Source of the DNA: Bin18 sp965200355
GTDB taxonomy: Bacteria; Desulfobacterota; Binatia; Bin18
NCBI GenBank assembly: GCA_965200355.1
Contig: OZ241351.1
Coordinates: 2,542,001 to 2,606,000 of the forward strand
Length of the DNA: 64,000 nt
Direction: 5' to 3'
Position numbers and translations under genes: made by a program. The notes beneath the pieces were generated by a model. The model worked only from the letters and a program-made list of their open reading frames with translations, had not been told where the DNA came from and made no database searches. This document shows positions 36,286-45,255 of the stretch, piece after piece. Numbering within the stretch: the stretch's first letter is position 1; each line of letters starts with the position of its first letter.

Positions 36286-38337
36286 CTAGTGCCGGCTATC
36301 AATTAGCTTGACGCTCAACGTATCCCGTCTGGCATTGACGTAATTGATGCTGACTCGGACCGGAGTGCCCAGAGGGAGCGGGGGTGCGTTGTTAATGGAG
36401 ACGAACAGCAGTGTCTCGTCCAACTCAATGAAGAGCCGCCGGTGCTGGGCACGCACGACTTGGCCGCTGACGACCTCCCCTTGCTTCTCCTCAAGCAACC
36501 GCAGTAACCAGAAACGGGTGCTCTCGCGTTCGCAGCGGCGGGCATCTCCAATAGCAGCCTGGGTACTCGCCGCGACCACCTGAAGCTGGCCTTCCTGGAA
36601 CAAGGGGGTCCCATATCGCAAATGATGCTTGATCTGGTGGTGCATCTGGAGGTCCGTATAGCGCCGGAGCGGGGAGGTCGCCTGAGTATATAACGGCAGC
36701 CCCAAAGCGGTATGGACCTCGGGCTGAGTCCCAATCTGAGAGGGGGGCATCAGGCGTCTGGCCGCATGGACATAGGTTTGCCGGGTGGGGAACTCGGAGC
36801 GGTCTGGAATGGTGTCGTCCGGGGGCGGCTGGCCGATATAGAGCGCGGGGAGGCGGTTGGCGTGGCAATAGCGGGCCGCTGTTTCATTGGCCATGATCAT
36901 ACATTCGCTCACGAGGCCACGGGCCGCTGAGTCATGGCTGAGCACGGTCGTTGTAACCGCCCCAGCTCTGACCTTGACCTTGACCTCGGCTCCATCAATC
37001 ACAATGGCTCCCTGGGCGATACGTTGGGCCTTGCGCCGCTGGGCGAGTTGGGCGAGTTGACGCAGGGTGGAGGCATAGGGGGCGGTGCTGCCTTCGACGA
37101 GGGCCGCATCGGCTTCAGTATAGGACAGACGATGAGCTACCCGCACGATACTGCGGGTAATGCGTGCGGGCTGGAGTTGCCCGGTCTCATCAATGTGGAC
37201 AAAAAAGCTGAGCGCTCGTCTCTCCGTTTGCGCAACAAGGCTGGCCTTCTCTTCGCTGATGACCGGCGGCAGCATGGGGAATTTGCCGCTCGGCAGATAA
37301 ATGGTCGTCCCGCGCGCCAGGGCCGATTTGTCGAGGATACTCCGCGGGGGAGCATAGGCGCTCGCATCGGCAATATGGATGCCGATGAGGAGCTTCCCAT
37401 CTTGCTCGGTCAGGCTGAGCGCGTCGTCGATCTCATTGGTATCGGCGTCGTCAATCGTGACCGTTGCTAAAGCGGTCAGGTCTTCCAGAGCGTCCTGCTC
37501 AGCGTGGCCGGCCGTGTCCACCGAAAAGGCCGGGAGCGCCTGTGCCGCCTGGAGGGCTTCCTCAGAAAAATGCGTCGGAATGTGATAGCGCAGCAGGCAG
37601 AGTTCTTCGTCCGGTTGCCAGATGCCGATGCGGACGAGCAACTGAAACGCCGCGTCCCAGGGTGGTCCCTTGCCCTGAAAGCCGATAGCCTTCAAGAGTT
37701 GCAGGGCTTGGGGGCGTTTGTCGTATCCCTCGCCATACAGGGCCAGCCCCTGAATCAGTGACAGAAATTGCGTATGGCCCGGGGGCGGCTCCTGCTCAGC
37801 CCGTCCCTGTAGCCGCCCTTCTATCCAGGTGAGGCAGGCGAGCTGCTCCTGGGCTTTTTCGTGTTGTCGTTGCTGCTGAAGCAGACGCTCTTCCACGCTC
37901 TGCACGGTGCGTGGAGCAAAGCAGCCGGCTTGTTTTTCCTTAAAATACAGAGACTGGCTCCAGAGGGCTTCAAGGACCCCGGCCCTGGCCAACGGTGCCT
38001 CTCCAGAAACAAGGAATTCCGCTAATTCTTGCCAGGTGAAGACGGTCGTCTGGTCTGCTTCTAACAGCTCCCACAGCTCTTTGAGGTCTGTTGTCTGGGC
38101 GTGGTGGCGTATGGTCTCGCGCAATTCGGCCAGGCGTCTTTTGCGGTCGGCAGGAGACAGGTCAAGGGGCAACGACGCGCGACAATCGAAAAAAATCCGG
38201 TCCCTTGAAACAGACAGTTTTTTGTCACTTTCCCCGAGGAGTTCCAGGCTGCCTTTCCTTGAGGTGCCGATTTTTTGCACAACGCCGAGCGCAAGCTGCC
38301 CACGTTCACGATACACAACAACGGAGCCGGGCTGCAT
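36286..38337 (-). CDS. RNase II/R-type 3'-5' exoribonuclease
   Basis: 683 residues from ATG 38337. The upstream in-frame reading to 39045 overlaps the divergent DHH gene and is rejected. The RNB catalytic cluster DDADTNEIDDALSL (about residue 280) supplies the Mg-binding Asp residues, followed by GIHIADASAY, LARGTTIYLPSGKFPMLPP and ATSPLRRYTDLQMHHQI, the hallmark RNA-channel motif. The end is an S1-like domain (GEVVSGQVVRAQHRRLFIEL). It processively degrades structured or unstructured RNA. The N-terminal half is divergent, with a CSD-like beginning (PGSVVVYRERGQLALG). Confidence 0.9.
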   Translation of the reverse strand: MQPGSVVVYRERGQLALGVVQKIGTSRKGSLELLGESDKKLSVSRDRIFFDCRASLPLDLSPADRKRRLAELRETIRHHAQTTDLKELWELLEADQTTVFTWQELAEFLVSGEAPLARAGVLEALWSQSLYFKEKQAGCFAPRTVQSVEERLLQQQRQHEKAQEQLACLTWIEGRLQGRAEQEPPPGHTQFLSLIQGLALYGEGYDKRPQALQLLKAIGFQGKGPPWDAAFQLLVRIGIWQPDEELCLLRYHIPTHFSEEALQAAQALPAFSVDTAGHAEQDALEDLTALATVTIDDADTNEIDDALSLTEQDGKLLIGIHIADASAYAPPRSILDKSALARGTTIYLPSGKFPMLPPVISEEKASLVAQTERRALSFFVHIDETGQLQPARITRSIVRVAHRLSYTEADAALVEGSTAPYASTLRQLAQLAQRRKAQRIAQGAIVIDGAEVKVKVRAGAVTTTVLSHDSAARGLVSECMIMANETAARYCHANRLPALYIGQPPPDDTIPDRSEFPTRQTYVHAARRLMPPSQIGTQPEVHTALGLPLYTQATSPLRRYTDLQMHHQIKHHLRYGTPLFQEGQLQVVAASTQAAIGDARRCERESTRFWLLRLLEEKQGEVVSGQVVRAQHRRLFIELDETLLFVSINNAPPLPLGTPVRVSINYVNARRDTLSVKLIDSRH

Positions 38338-38568
38338 GAGGGTTTCAATCTTCTGCTGTCTCGTACTATCGTCAGGCGCGGGTGCCGAGTGCTGAACCAA
38401 GCGTCTTACATATCTGTTTGGATGGACCAGAGAAATACCCTCAGACGCGGCGGAAAGGGCGGTCTCAAAGAGAGCCGGCCGCGGGCGGGCCCCTGATGTC
38501 GGCCTGCGGTCTGAACTGTTATACTGCCTGAACGCTTGGGTATTATTCTGATGACGCGGGAGGAGTTG

Positions 38569-39435
38569 ATGCGCGATTATGTTCTCTATCATGCCCATTG
38601 CCCAGACGGCTTTGGGGCGGCCTGGGCCGCCTGGAAACGACTGGGCGAGACGGCCACCTATGTGCCGGTTCGTCACGGCGTACCGCCGCCGCCCCTCCCG
38701 GATTGCGCCCGTCTCTTCCTGGTTGATTTTGCCTATCCGGGAGAACAACTCGGACGACTGCGGAAAAACGTCCCCCACATCACGATCCTGGACCATCATC
38801 AATCCGCGCAAGCCGCGCTGGCAGACATCCGGGAGCAACCGCCGCGCTTTGCGCCTGACCAGACCCCACCAGGTCTGTTTGCCCTGTTTGACCTGGAGGA
38901 GTCCGGGGCAACCCTGACGTGGCGGTATTTTCATCCCGAGACGGATTGCCCGGACCTCCTGCGCTATATTAAAGACCGGGACCTCTGGCAGCACGCCTTG
39001 CCCGGCAGTCAGGCGATCAATGCGGCCATTCGCAGCTATCCGCACGATTTTACCGTCTGGACGGAAAAATTAGCCGCGGCAGAGGGGCTGGCGCAGCTGC
39101 GGGCAGACGGCGAGGCGATCCTGCGGAAACAGGCCCACGACATACAGTCCCTGCTGGCCGCCGTTATGTGGATGGAGCTGGGTGGCTACCGAGTCCCCGT
39201 TGTCAATGCCACCGGGAACGCCTCCGAGCTGGGCCATCGATTATGCGAGGTGTTTCCCGAGGCGGCCTTCAGCGCCAGCTATCGAGATACGGCCGAGGAC
39301 CGCCGCGAGTGGAGTCTCCGCTCGGTGGGTGACTTCGATGTCAGTGCGGTCGCCACGCGCTACGGCGGGGGGGGACATCGGAATGCCGCCGGCTTTCAAA
39401 CCGTGCGGCCACCTCTCCTCGTTGACGCGGCATAA
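38569..39435 (+). CDS. DHH/DHHA1 phosphoesterase (nanoRNase/NrnB-like)
   Basis: 288 residues from ATG 38569, with GGGAGGAG 4-10 nt upstream. The N-terminal YHAHCPDGFGAAWAAWK carries the first metal His/Asp, LVDFAYP the next Asp, and ILDHHQSA the DHH motif. The C-terminal DHHA1 substrate-binding motif is YGGGGHRNAAGF. Family members hydrolyse short oligonucleotides or cyclic-dinucleotide products. It is divergent from the RNase gene, which suggests joint control of RNA turnover. Confidence 0.88.
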   Translation: MRDYVLYHAHCPDGFGAAWAAWKRLGETATYVPVRHGVPPPPLPDCARLFLVDFAYPGEQLGRLRKNVPHITILDHHQSAQAALADIREQPPRFAPDQTPPGLFALFDLEESGATLTWRYFHPETDCPDLLRYIKDRDLWQHALPGSQAINAAIRSYPHDFTVWTEKLAAAEGLAQLRADGEAILRKQAHDIQSLLAAVMWMELGGYRVPVVNATGNASELGHRLCEVFPEAAFSASYRDTAEDRREWSLRSVGDFDVSAVATRYGGGGHRNAAGFQTVRPPLLVDAA

Positions 39436-39558
39436 GCCCGAACGGATATGCGTCTCTCGGGCAGGGGTGTTGGGTCCCGCATTCTCCGCTATAGTGGCCG
39501 GACCTGAGCAGGGCGCAGAAACGTCTGGACGCATCGCTTCCGTATTGATCGATTCATC

Positions 39559-40770
39559 ATGGCTGAGCTGAAAGTCAAAATACTCAACACCATGCAGGAG
39601 GTCGGGCAGGAGGAGTGGGACAGCCTGCTCGGACGGGGCTCGCCGTTTCTGGAATGGGACTGGCTGGCGTGTTTGGAAGAGTCCCGCTGCGTCCACGCCA
39701 AAACCGGCTGGCAGCCGCAGCATGTGGCGGTCTATGACGGCACGCGCCTGATTGCGGCCTGTCCGATGTACCTCAAGGGGCACAGCATGGGCGAGTTTGT
39801 CTTTGACCACGCCTGGGCTGAGGCCGCCCATCGAGCCGGGATCAAGTATTACCCCAAGATATTAGTGGCCTCCCCCTTCTCGCCGGCCACCGGCGTGCGC
39901 TTCCTGACCGCCGCAGATGCCGACCGGACCGGGTTAATTCACATCCTGGGCAGAACCCTGCGCGAGGTATGTGCACGCAATCAGTTGTCCTCGGTGCATG
40001 TCAATTTTTGCTTACCGGACGAAGCCGAAGCCCTGTCTCAGATCGGCTATCTCAAACGCCTGGGTATTCAGTATCAATGGCTCAATCATGACTATCAGAC
40101 GTTTGATGACTATCTGGGGCATTTCCGCAGTAAACGCCGCAACCAGATCAAGCGTGAAATCCGCGAGATGGACAAGCGCGGCATAGAGATCGAAGTGCTG
40201 AGCGGCGAGGATATTCCAGATGCGATGTTCCCGGTCATGTTCAATCTGTATCAATCCACGGTCAACAATCTGTACTGGGGTCGCCAATACCTCCTGCCCG
40301 AGTTTTTTGATCTCCTGGCGCAACGCTTTAAGCGTCACCTGTGTTTTGTGCTGGCCCGGCAGCATGGGGAGATCATCGCCGGGACCTTTAACGTGCAGAA
40401 GAGCGGCGTGTTGTATGGGCGCTATTGGGGCGTGTTGCGTGAGCAGCGGCATATGCACTTCAACGTGAGTTACTATGCTGCCATTCGACACTGCATTGAG
40501 CAGGGTTTTATTCGATTTGAACCCGGCGCGGGGGGGGACTTCAAGCGCTTGCGCGGCTTTGATCCCCAACCGACGGTGAGTATGCACTATTTGACCGCTC
40601 CGCGTTTACACGAAGCGGTCAGCGACTACCTGGCCCGCGAGCGGGACCACACCGACCAAGCCATAGACTGGATGTGGGCAGAGAGCCAACTCAAGCATAC
40701 CCCGGCAGAAAAAATATTTGAGTACGGCCGTCTGGATACGAAGCGAGCGGATGAGGCCGACCAAGAGTGA
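39559..40770 (+). CDS. GNAT-type acyltransferase, peptidogalycan biosynthesis family (DUF482-like)
   Basis: 403 residues from ATG 39559. Internal segments match the FemAB/GNAT-like DUF482 family: GSPFLEWDWLACLEES near the N-terminus, ACPMYLKGHSMGEFVFDHAWAEA, KILVASPFSPATG, LGHFRSKRRNQIKREIREM and NVSYYAAIRHCIEQG with a conserved FEPGAGGDFK. The proposed role is cell-envelope acyl or aminoacyl transfer, but it is not experimentally defined. The next SDR gene begins in a GTG-TGA overlap region. Confidence 0.83.
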   Translation: MAELKVKILNTMQEVGQEEWDSLLGRGSPFLEWDWLACLEESRCVHAKTGWQPQHVAVYDGTRLIAACPMYLKGHSMGEFVFDHAWAEAAHRAGIKYYPKILVASPFSPATGVRFLTAADADRTGLIHILGRTLREVCARNQLSSVHVNFCLPDEAEALSQIGYLKRLGIQYQWLNHDYQTFDDYLGHFRSKRRNQIKREIREMDKRGIEIEVLSGEDIPDAMFPVMFNLYQSTVNNLYWGRQYLLPEFFDLLAQRFKRHLCFVLARQHGEIIAGTFNVQKSGVLYGRYWGVLREQRHMHFNVSYYAAIRHCIEQGFIRFEPGAGGDFKRLRGFDPQPTVSMHYLTAPRLHEAVSDYLARERDHTDQAIDWMWAESQLKHTPAEKIFEYGRLDTKRADEADQE

Positions 40771-40793
40771 AGCGGGCTACAGGAGGAAGCGAC

Positions 40794-41540
40794 ATGGCAC
40801 ATGGACATGCGTTAGTCACCGGGGCGCTGGGTGGGCTGGGAAGCGCGATGGTGCGGCGACTCGTGGCCGACGGCTATGCCGTAGTGGCCTGTGACCGCCG
40901 TGCTGGGCTGGCTGACGACTGGCTCGGGAACCTGCCGGCCGAACAGCGTGGCCGCGTCGCGTTCTACCCCCTTGATGTCACCAAGGAAGAACAGGTGAAC
41001 GAGCTGGCGCGGATGTTACAGGACCAGGGTGTTCATATCGCGTATGTGGCGAATAATGCCGGCGTGAATGGGGCTGGTGCGGTCTGGGCCTTGGAGTCGC
41101 GGATTTGGGAAATTGTGCTCCGGGTCAACTTATACGGGACGTTTTATATGACCCGCGCGTTTAGCGCCGCCATGAAAGAGCGGGGCTTTGGGCGTATCGT
41201 GAATCTTGCTTCCTTATACGCCTATCATCCGGGCGAAGCAGAAGCGCCATACGCCGCGGCGAAAGCCGGCATTACCGGCTACACTCGCTCGACTGCACGC
41301 GATCTTGCGCCTCATGGGATTACCGTCAATGTGCTGGCTCCGGGCCTCATTTGGCATGAGGGGCTGAGGGGTGTGTTCCCTGATGAAACATGGGAGAAGA
41401 TGCGCAAGAATATCCCGGTTGGTCGTCCTGGTCGGCCCGAAGAAATCGCGGCGACGGTGGCCTTTCTCTTCTCTGACGAGGCGGCCTTTATCACCGGTCA
41501 GACTCTCCATGTAAACGGGGGAGAGTATTTGCCGGGTTAG
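40794..41540 (+). CDS. Short-chain dehydrogenase/reductase
   Basis: 248 residues from ATG 40794, with AGGAGGAAG at 40782-40790. ALVTGALGGLGSAMVRRL (Gly-x3-Gly-x-Gly), VANNAGVNG, catalytic Ser in RIVNLASLYAY, and Y-x3-K in PYAAAKAGITG. The C-terminus has FITGQTLHVNGG. It lies immediately downstream of the GNAT gene and before the thiamine promoter. Confidence 0.9.
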   Translation: MAHGHALVTGALGGLGSAMVRRLVADGYAVVACDRRAGLADDWLGNLPAEQRGRVAFYPLDVTKEEQVNELARMLQDQGVHIAYVANNAGVNGAGAVWALESRIWEIVLRVNLYGTFYMTRAFSAAMKERGFGRIVNLASLYAYHPGEAEAPYAAAKAGITGYTRSTARDLAPHGITVNVLAPGLIWHEGLRGVFPDETWEKMRKNIPVGRPGRPEEIAATVAFLFSDEAAFITGQTLHVNGGEYLPG

Positions 41541-41558
41541 CCGCCGGACCGGCGCTCG

Positions 41559-41587
41559 TTGACAGCCCGAGACGGGCGGCGTAACAT
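41559..41587 (+). promoter_or_regulatory. Sigma-70-type promoter for thiC
   Basis: TTGACA (41559-41564), a 17-bp spacer, then TAACAT (41582-41587). The spacing is ideal, and it lies 24 bp before the riboswitch aptamer. Confidence 0.7.
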
Positions 41588-41610
41588 GATCCGACATCAA
41601 GCCTAAGGTG

Positions 41611-41706
41611 TTGGGGGAGCTGAGGATTCGGCTGAGAGGATACACGGCCTTGGACAGTGTATCGACCCCGAGAACCTGATCTGGGTAATGCCAGCGAAGG
41701 GAGCAT
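41611..41706 (+). ncRNA. TPP (thiamine pyrophosphate) riboswitch
   Basis: The THI-element core is plain: GGGGAGCT ... CTGAGAGGAT ... GACCCCGAGAACCTGATCTG ... GGTAATGCCAGCGAAGGGA. CTGAGA and the CCTGATCTGGGTAATGCCAGCG segment bind the pyrimidine and pyrophosphate halves of TPP. It controls the thiC gene starting at 41809. A stem (CGGGGCAG / CTGCCCCG, 41746-41777) downstream may belong to the expression platform; no obvious T-run terminator follows, so translational control is more likely. Confidence 0.93.
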
Positions 41707-41808
41707 AACGTCTCAACATCTCCAGTGCCATCAGCGTTGCTCATACGGGGCAGCCCGCATTGCTGTCTGCTGCCCCGGGTTGGCCCAACGATAGGGAAGG
41801 AGCGGAAT

Positions 41809-43743
41809 ATGAAACAGGAGTCTCTGAACGGCACCCATCACACTGAGTCTGCCCCGCGCGACCGCCTCTCGACAACGCCCCTCCCGGCTTCGCGCAAGGT
41901 CTATATTGAAGGGACGCAGGCCGGCGTGCGGGTTCCCATGCGGGCAATCAGCTTAACCCCGCCGCCGGCCTCTCAGGACCACCGCCCCGAACCCGCCCCG
42001 GACACCAGCCCGAGAAGTCTCACGGTGTATGACACGTCCGGTGCCTATACCGACCCGGCCGTCTCGATTGACATCCGCCAGGGGCTTGCGCCGGTGCGAC
42101 AGGCGTGGATAGCCGCCCGGGGGGACTCGGAAGAACTTGAGGGCAGTTCCTCAGACTACGGCCGCTTCCGTGCGGCCGACCGTACTCTTGCCGCGGTGCG
42201 CTTCCCGCGCCTGAGGCGTCCGCGGCGCGCGTTGGCCGGTCGGAACGTGTCCCAGATGCACTATGCGCGCAGAGGCATTGTGACACCGGAGATGGAATAT
42301 ATTGCTATCCGCGAAAACCAGGCCCGCGAACAACTAGGTGAGCAGACCGGGGCGAACGGCACTGGCCGTAGCGCCGGCGCGTATCAGCATCCGGGCCAGA
42401 CCTGGGGGGCCAGCATTCCCCAGACGATCACCCCTGAATTTGTACGCGACGAGGTCGCCCGTGGCCGCGCGATTATCCCGGCCAATATCAATCACCCCGA
42501 GTTGGAGCCGATGATTATTGGCCGGAATTTTCTGGTCAAGATCAACGCCAATATCGGCAACTCGGCGGTGGCGTCCTCAATTGATGAGGAAGTCGAGAAA
42601 ATGATCTGGGCGATTCGTTGGGGGTCGGATACGGTTATGGATTTGTCTACCGGCAAAAACATCCACGAGACGCGCGAATGGATTCTCCGCAACGCCCCGG
42701 TTCCGATTGGGACGGTCCCCATTTACCAAGCGCTGGAAAAAGTGGACGGCAAGGCAGAGGAACTCAGCTGGGAAATCTATCGTGACACGCTGATCGAACA
42801 GGCTGAGCAGGGTGTTGACTACTTCACGATCCACGCCGGGGTATTGCTGCGCTATGTCCCGCTGACGGCCAAGCGCCTGACCGGCATTGTCTCGCGCGGC
42901 GGATCGATTCTGGCCAAGTGGTGCCTCGCCCATCACCAGGAAAATTTCCTGTATACCCACTTTGAAGAGATCTGCGAGATTATGAAAGCCTATGATGTCT
43001 CATTCAGCCTCGGTGACGGCCTGCGGCCCGGCTCTATTGCCGATGCGAACGATGAGGCGCAATTCGGCGAATTGGAAACCTTGGGCGAGTTGACCACGCT
43101 TGCCTGGCAACACGATGTCCAGACCATGATCGAAGGTCCAGGGCATGTGCCCATGCACCTCATCCAGGCCAATATGGAAAAACAGCTTGCGACCTGCCGT
43201 GAGGCACCGTTCTATACGCTCGGGCCGCTGACGACCGATATTGCTCCCGGCTATGACCATATTACGTCCGGTATTGGTGCGGCCATGATCGGCTGGTTCG
43301 GCTGTGCCATGCTGTGCTACGTGACGCCCAAGGAACATCTCGGCCTCCCGGACCGGGAAGATGTCAAAGCGGGCGTGATTGCCTATAAGATCGCGGCCCA
43401 TGTGGCCGACCTGGCCAAAGGCCATCCGGGGGCGCAAGCCCGCGATAACGCGCTCTCGCAGGCCCGCTTCGAGTTTCGCTGGGAAGACCAGTTCCACCTG
43501 TCCCTTGATCCCGAAACGGCCCAACAGTTTCACGATGAGACGCTCCCCGCCACCGGGGCCAAAGTCGCCCACTTTTGCTCCATGTGCGGCCCGCATTTCT
43601 GTTCTATGAAAATTACGCAAGACGTGCGGGACTATGCGGCCCGCAAGAATGTAGACGAGCAGGCCGCGCTAGAGACGGGTCTGCAAGAGAAGGCAGAAGA
43701 ATTTCGCCAGGGAGGCGCGGAAATTTACCGTCAGGCGCGCTGA
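41809..43743 (+). CDS. thiC: Phosphomethylpyrimidine synthase ThiC
   Basis: 644 residues from ATG 41809, with GGGAAGGAG upstream. ThiC is a radical-SAM lyase converting AIR to the HMP-P pyrimidine of thiamine. It is clearly aligned along its whole length: ASRKVYIEGTQAGVRVPMRA, the APVPIGTVPIYQALEKV block, VDYFTIHAGVLLRYVP, TMIEGPGHVPMH, GPLTTDIAPGYDHITSGIGA, and the C-terminal cluster motif CSMCGPHFCSM. The TPP riboswitch upstream makes end-product control near certain. Its final codons overlap the convergent XRE regulator by 13 bp. Confidence 0.97.
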   Translation: MKQESLNGTHHTESAPRDRLSTTPLPASRKVYIEGTQAGVRVPMRAISLTPPPASQDHRPEPAPDTSPRSLTVYDTSGAYTDPAVSIDIRQGLAPVRQAWIAARGDSEELEGSSSDYGRFRAADRTLAAVRFPRLRRPRRALAGRNVSQMHYARRGIVTPEMEYIAIRENQAREQLGEQTGANGTGRSAGAYQHPGQTWGASIPQTITPEFVRDEVARGRAIIPANINHPELEPMIIGRNFLVKINANIGNSAVASSIDEEVEKMIWAIRWGSDTVMDLSTGKNIHETREWILRNAPVPIGTVPIYQALEKVDGKAEELSWEIYRDTLIEQAEQGVDYFTIHAGVLLRYVPLTAKRLTGIVSRGGSILAKWCLAHHQENFLYTHFEEICEIMKAYDVSFSLGDGLRPGSIADANDEAQFGELETLGELTTLAWQHDVQTMIEGPGHVPMHLIQANMEKQLATCREAPFYTLGPLTTDIAPGYDHITSGIGAAMIGWFGCAMLCYVTPKEHLGLPDREDVKAGVIAYKIAAHVADLAKGHPGAQARDNALSQARFEFRWEDQFHLSLDPETAQQFHDETLPATGAKVAHFCSMCGPHFCSMKITQDVRDYAARKNVDEQAALETGLQEKAEEFRQGGAEIYRQAR

Positions 43744-44174
43744 CCTGAGCGCTCAGCACTGAACCCCTTGCGCAGGGCCCGGACCGCCTTGAGAACCCCA
43801 GCCATGCTGGTCGCCTTTTCCGCTCTGGCAATCTGTGCCAGGGCGTCGCGTTCGGCTTTGCTCAGCCCGTTTTTCTGCTGGAGAGCAGCGCTACGGATGA
43901 ACTGCTGCCAGGACGAGACGCTCGGCGGCGGTGGTTTTGCCTTGCCCAGCAGGGAGCGCACGCGCGGGTTGGCCAACAGGTAGAGGTCTTGGGCATTGAG
44001 TTTCAGGACGGTTGATAATTTTTCGACAACGCGCTGACTCGGGTGGCGCATACCGCGCTCCAAGTACCCGATGTAATTCGCTCGCACCCCGACTTTTCTT
44101 GCAACCCGCTCCTGTGTCAGGCCCAATTCACGGCGGCGGCCTTCGATCACGCGCCCGAAACTTCTATCAGCCAT
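43731..44174 (-). CDS. XRE-family helix-turn-helix regulator
   Basis: 147 residues from ATG 44174. The N-terminal HTH is RRELGLTQERVARKVGVRA followed by NYIGYLERGMRHPSQRVVEKL. The C-terminal part is helical with KAERDALAQIARAE and no recognised sensor domain. It is probably autoregulated from the 44.2 kb intergenic region. Its end overlaps the convergent thiC end by 13 bp. Confidence 0.87.
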   Translation of the reverse strand: MADRSFGRVIEGRRRELGLTQERVARKVGVRANYIGYLERGMRHPSQRVVEKLSTVLKLNAQDLYLLANPRVRSLLGKAKPPPPSVSSWQQFIRSAALQQKNGLSKAERDALAQIARAEKATSMAGVLKAVRALRKGFSAERSGQRA

Positions 44175-44351
44175 GCTGTCTGACCTCCCTGAGCCTGCTC
44201 ACAAAATACGTCGCCACATGTAACATACTTATGGGAGTCAGGCAAAAGAGGCAGCAAGAGCACGCACTGTGAGAGATATCATTCTCAGTGTGGTTCAGGG
44301 CGAGAGTCAGGCCAGCAATGGGAATAACTGGAGGGGCGGAACGTTCCACAG
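44175..44351. other. Intergenic region upstream of the XRE gene
   Basis: About 180 bp, containing CATGTAACATACTT near 44217-44230 and several A/T-rich tracts relative to flanks. This is the likely promoter/operator of the XRE gene. No second gene was found. Confidence 0.35.
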
Positions 44352-44375
44352 AAAAAGCCCGCACTCAGGCGGGCT
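44352..44375 (-). terminator. Rho-independent terminator after tRNA-Val
   Basis: Stem AGCCCGC (44369-44375 as read on the minus strand) with GCGGGCT, 6-nt loop, followed by TTTT, immediately downstream of the minus-strand tRNA. Confidence 0.75.
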
Positions 44376-44381
44376 CTTGTA

Positions 44382-44455
44382 TGGTCGCACGGTGACTCGA
44401 ACACCGGACCTCTTGCATGTGAGGCAAGCGCTCTAGCCTGCTGAGCTATGCGACC
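44382..44455 (-). tRNA. tRNA-Val(CAC)
   Basis: Minus strand: acceptor GGTCGCA/TGCGACC, D arm GCTC...GAGC, anticodon stem CTTGC/GCAAG with loop CTCACAT (anticodon CAC at 34-36, reading GUG), T arm CGGTG-TTCGAGT-CACCG. All stems pair. The 3' CCA is not encoded. It lies 54 nt downstream of the FmdB-like gene, so its own promoter is not obvious. Confidence 0.97.
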
Positions 44456-44508
44456 CTGAGCAAACTCCCTAGCACGACAATGAGACTTGTGTAAGAGGGG
44501 GGGCGATA

Positions 44509-44838
44509 TCAGGAGGCGGAAGAACTCGCCGATTGGGACGCTCCCTCACTGGCCGAAGAGGAGCCGGGACGCTTGGTGTCACTCTTGGTCTCACTGCTTT
44601 TGGATTCCGCATTCTTCGTCTCATCCGAACTGGACGATTTCGCGCCGTTCTTGCCATAATCGGTCGCATACCAGCCGCTGCCTTTAAGATGAAAGGAAGA
44701 TCGGGAGATCAGTTTGGTGACAACCACCTTCTTGTCGCAGTGCGGGCACAGATAGCGTTTGAGCGGCTCGTCGGTAATACGCTGCGAGACCTCAAACTCC
44801 CCATCACATCTTTTACAGGCGTATTCGTAGATCGGCAT
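44509..44838 (-). CDS. FmdB-family zinc-ribbon protein with a Ser-rich tail
   Basis: 109 residues from ATG 44838; an upstream Met (44862) lacks support. The zinc ribbon is PIYEYACKRCDGEFE with a second pair CPHC (C-x2-C, spacer, C-x2-C), the FmdB regulatory-protein pattern. Residues 65-109 are almost entirely Ser, Lys, Glu and Ala, disordered. Role as a regulator or RNA-binding factor is unproven. It follows the yggT gene on the same strand. Confidence 0.82.
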   Translation of the reverse strand: MPIYEYACKRCDGEFEVSQRITDEPLKRYLCPHCDKKVVVTKLISRSSFHLKGSGWYATDYGKNGAKSSSSDETKNAESKSSETKSDTKRPGSSSASEGASQSASSSAS

Positions 44839-44930
44839 GACCCCAGGCCTCCCCATCCTCAAGGGATTTTCCTATCCCGGAACGCTAATCATCCCCCTAG
44901 CGATTGTCAAGGCGGTGGACGGTCCCTGAC

Positions 44931-45236
44931 TCAGCGCAGCGCAAGAGACAGATCGACCAGGCTTTGGACGAGAAAAATCTGGAAAAACTGGATAAGGAGC
45001 ATGAGCAGCAGCGGCGTCAGATCAACCATACCGATGACCGTTGGAAACGGGAGAAGACGCCGCAAAGAGTAGAGGACAGGGTCGGTGACCGAAAAGAGAA
45101 AGCGCACGATGGGATTATAGGGGTCAGCGTTGACCCAAGACAGCACAATCCGAATGACTAAAATCCAGAAATAGAGCCAGAGTAAAGAGCCGAGAATGCT
45201 GGCCACTGCCTGTAAAAGATTCCCAAGAATAAACAT
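44931..45236 (-). CDS. yggT: YggT family integral membrane protein
   Basis: 101 residues from ATG 45236. Two hydrophobic blocks (ILGSLLWLYFWILVIRIVL, then a second in DLTPLLLMLLIQFFQIFLV) fit the family, and the motif WVNADPYNPIVRFLFSVTDP is diagnostic. It is adjacent to proC and yggS, the conserved arrangement. Reported family roles involve membrane/division physiology; none shown here. Confidence 0.9.
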   Translation of the reverse strand: MFILGNLLQAVASILGSLLWLYFWILVIRIVLSWVNADPYNPIVRFLFSVTDPVLYSLRRLLPFPTVIGMVDLTPLLLMLLIQFFQIFLVQSLVDLSLALR

Positions 45237-45255
45237 AGGCTTCTCTTTCCTGTTC

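Noticed and set aside
38338..39045. N-terminal extension of the RNase to 919 residues
   Set aside because: It overlaps the divergent DHH gene and lacks RNase-family sequence; the start at 38337 gives the normal beginning.
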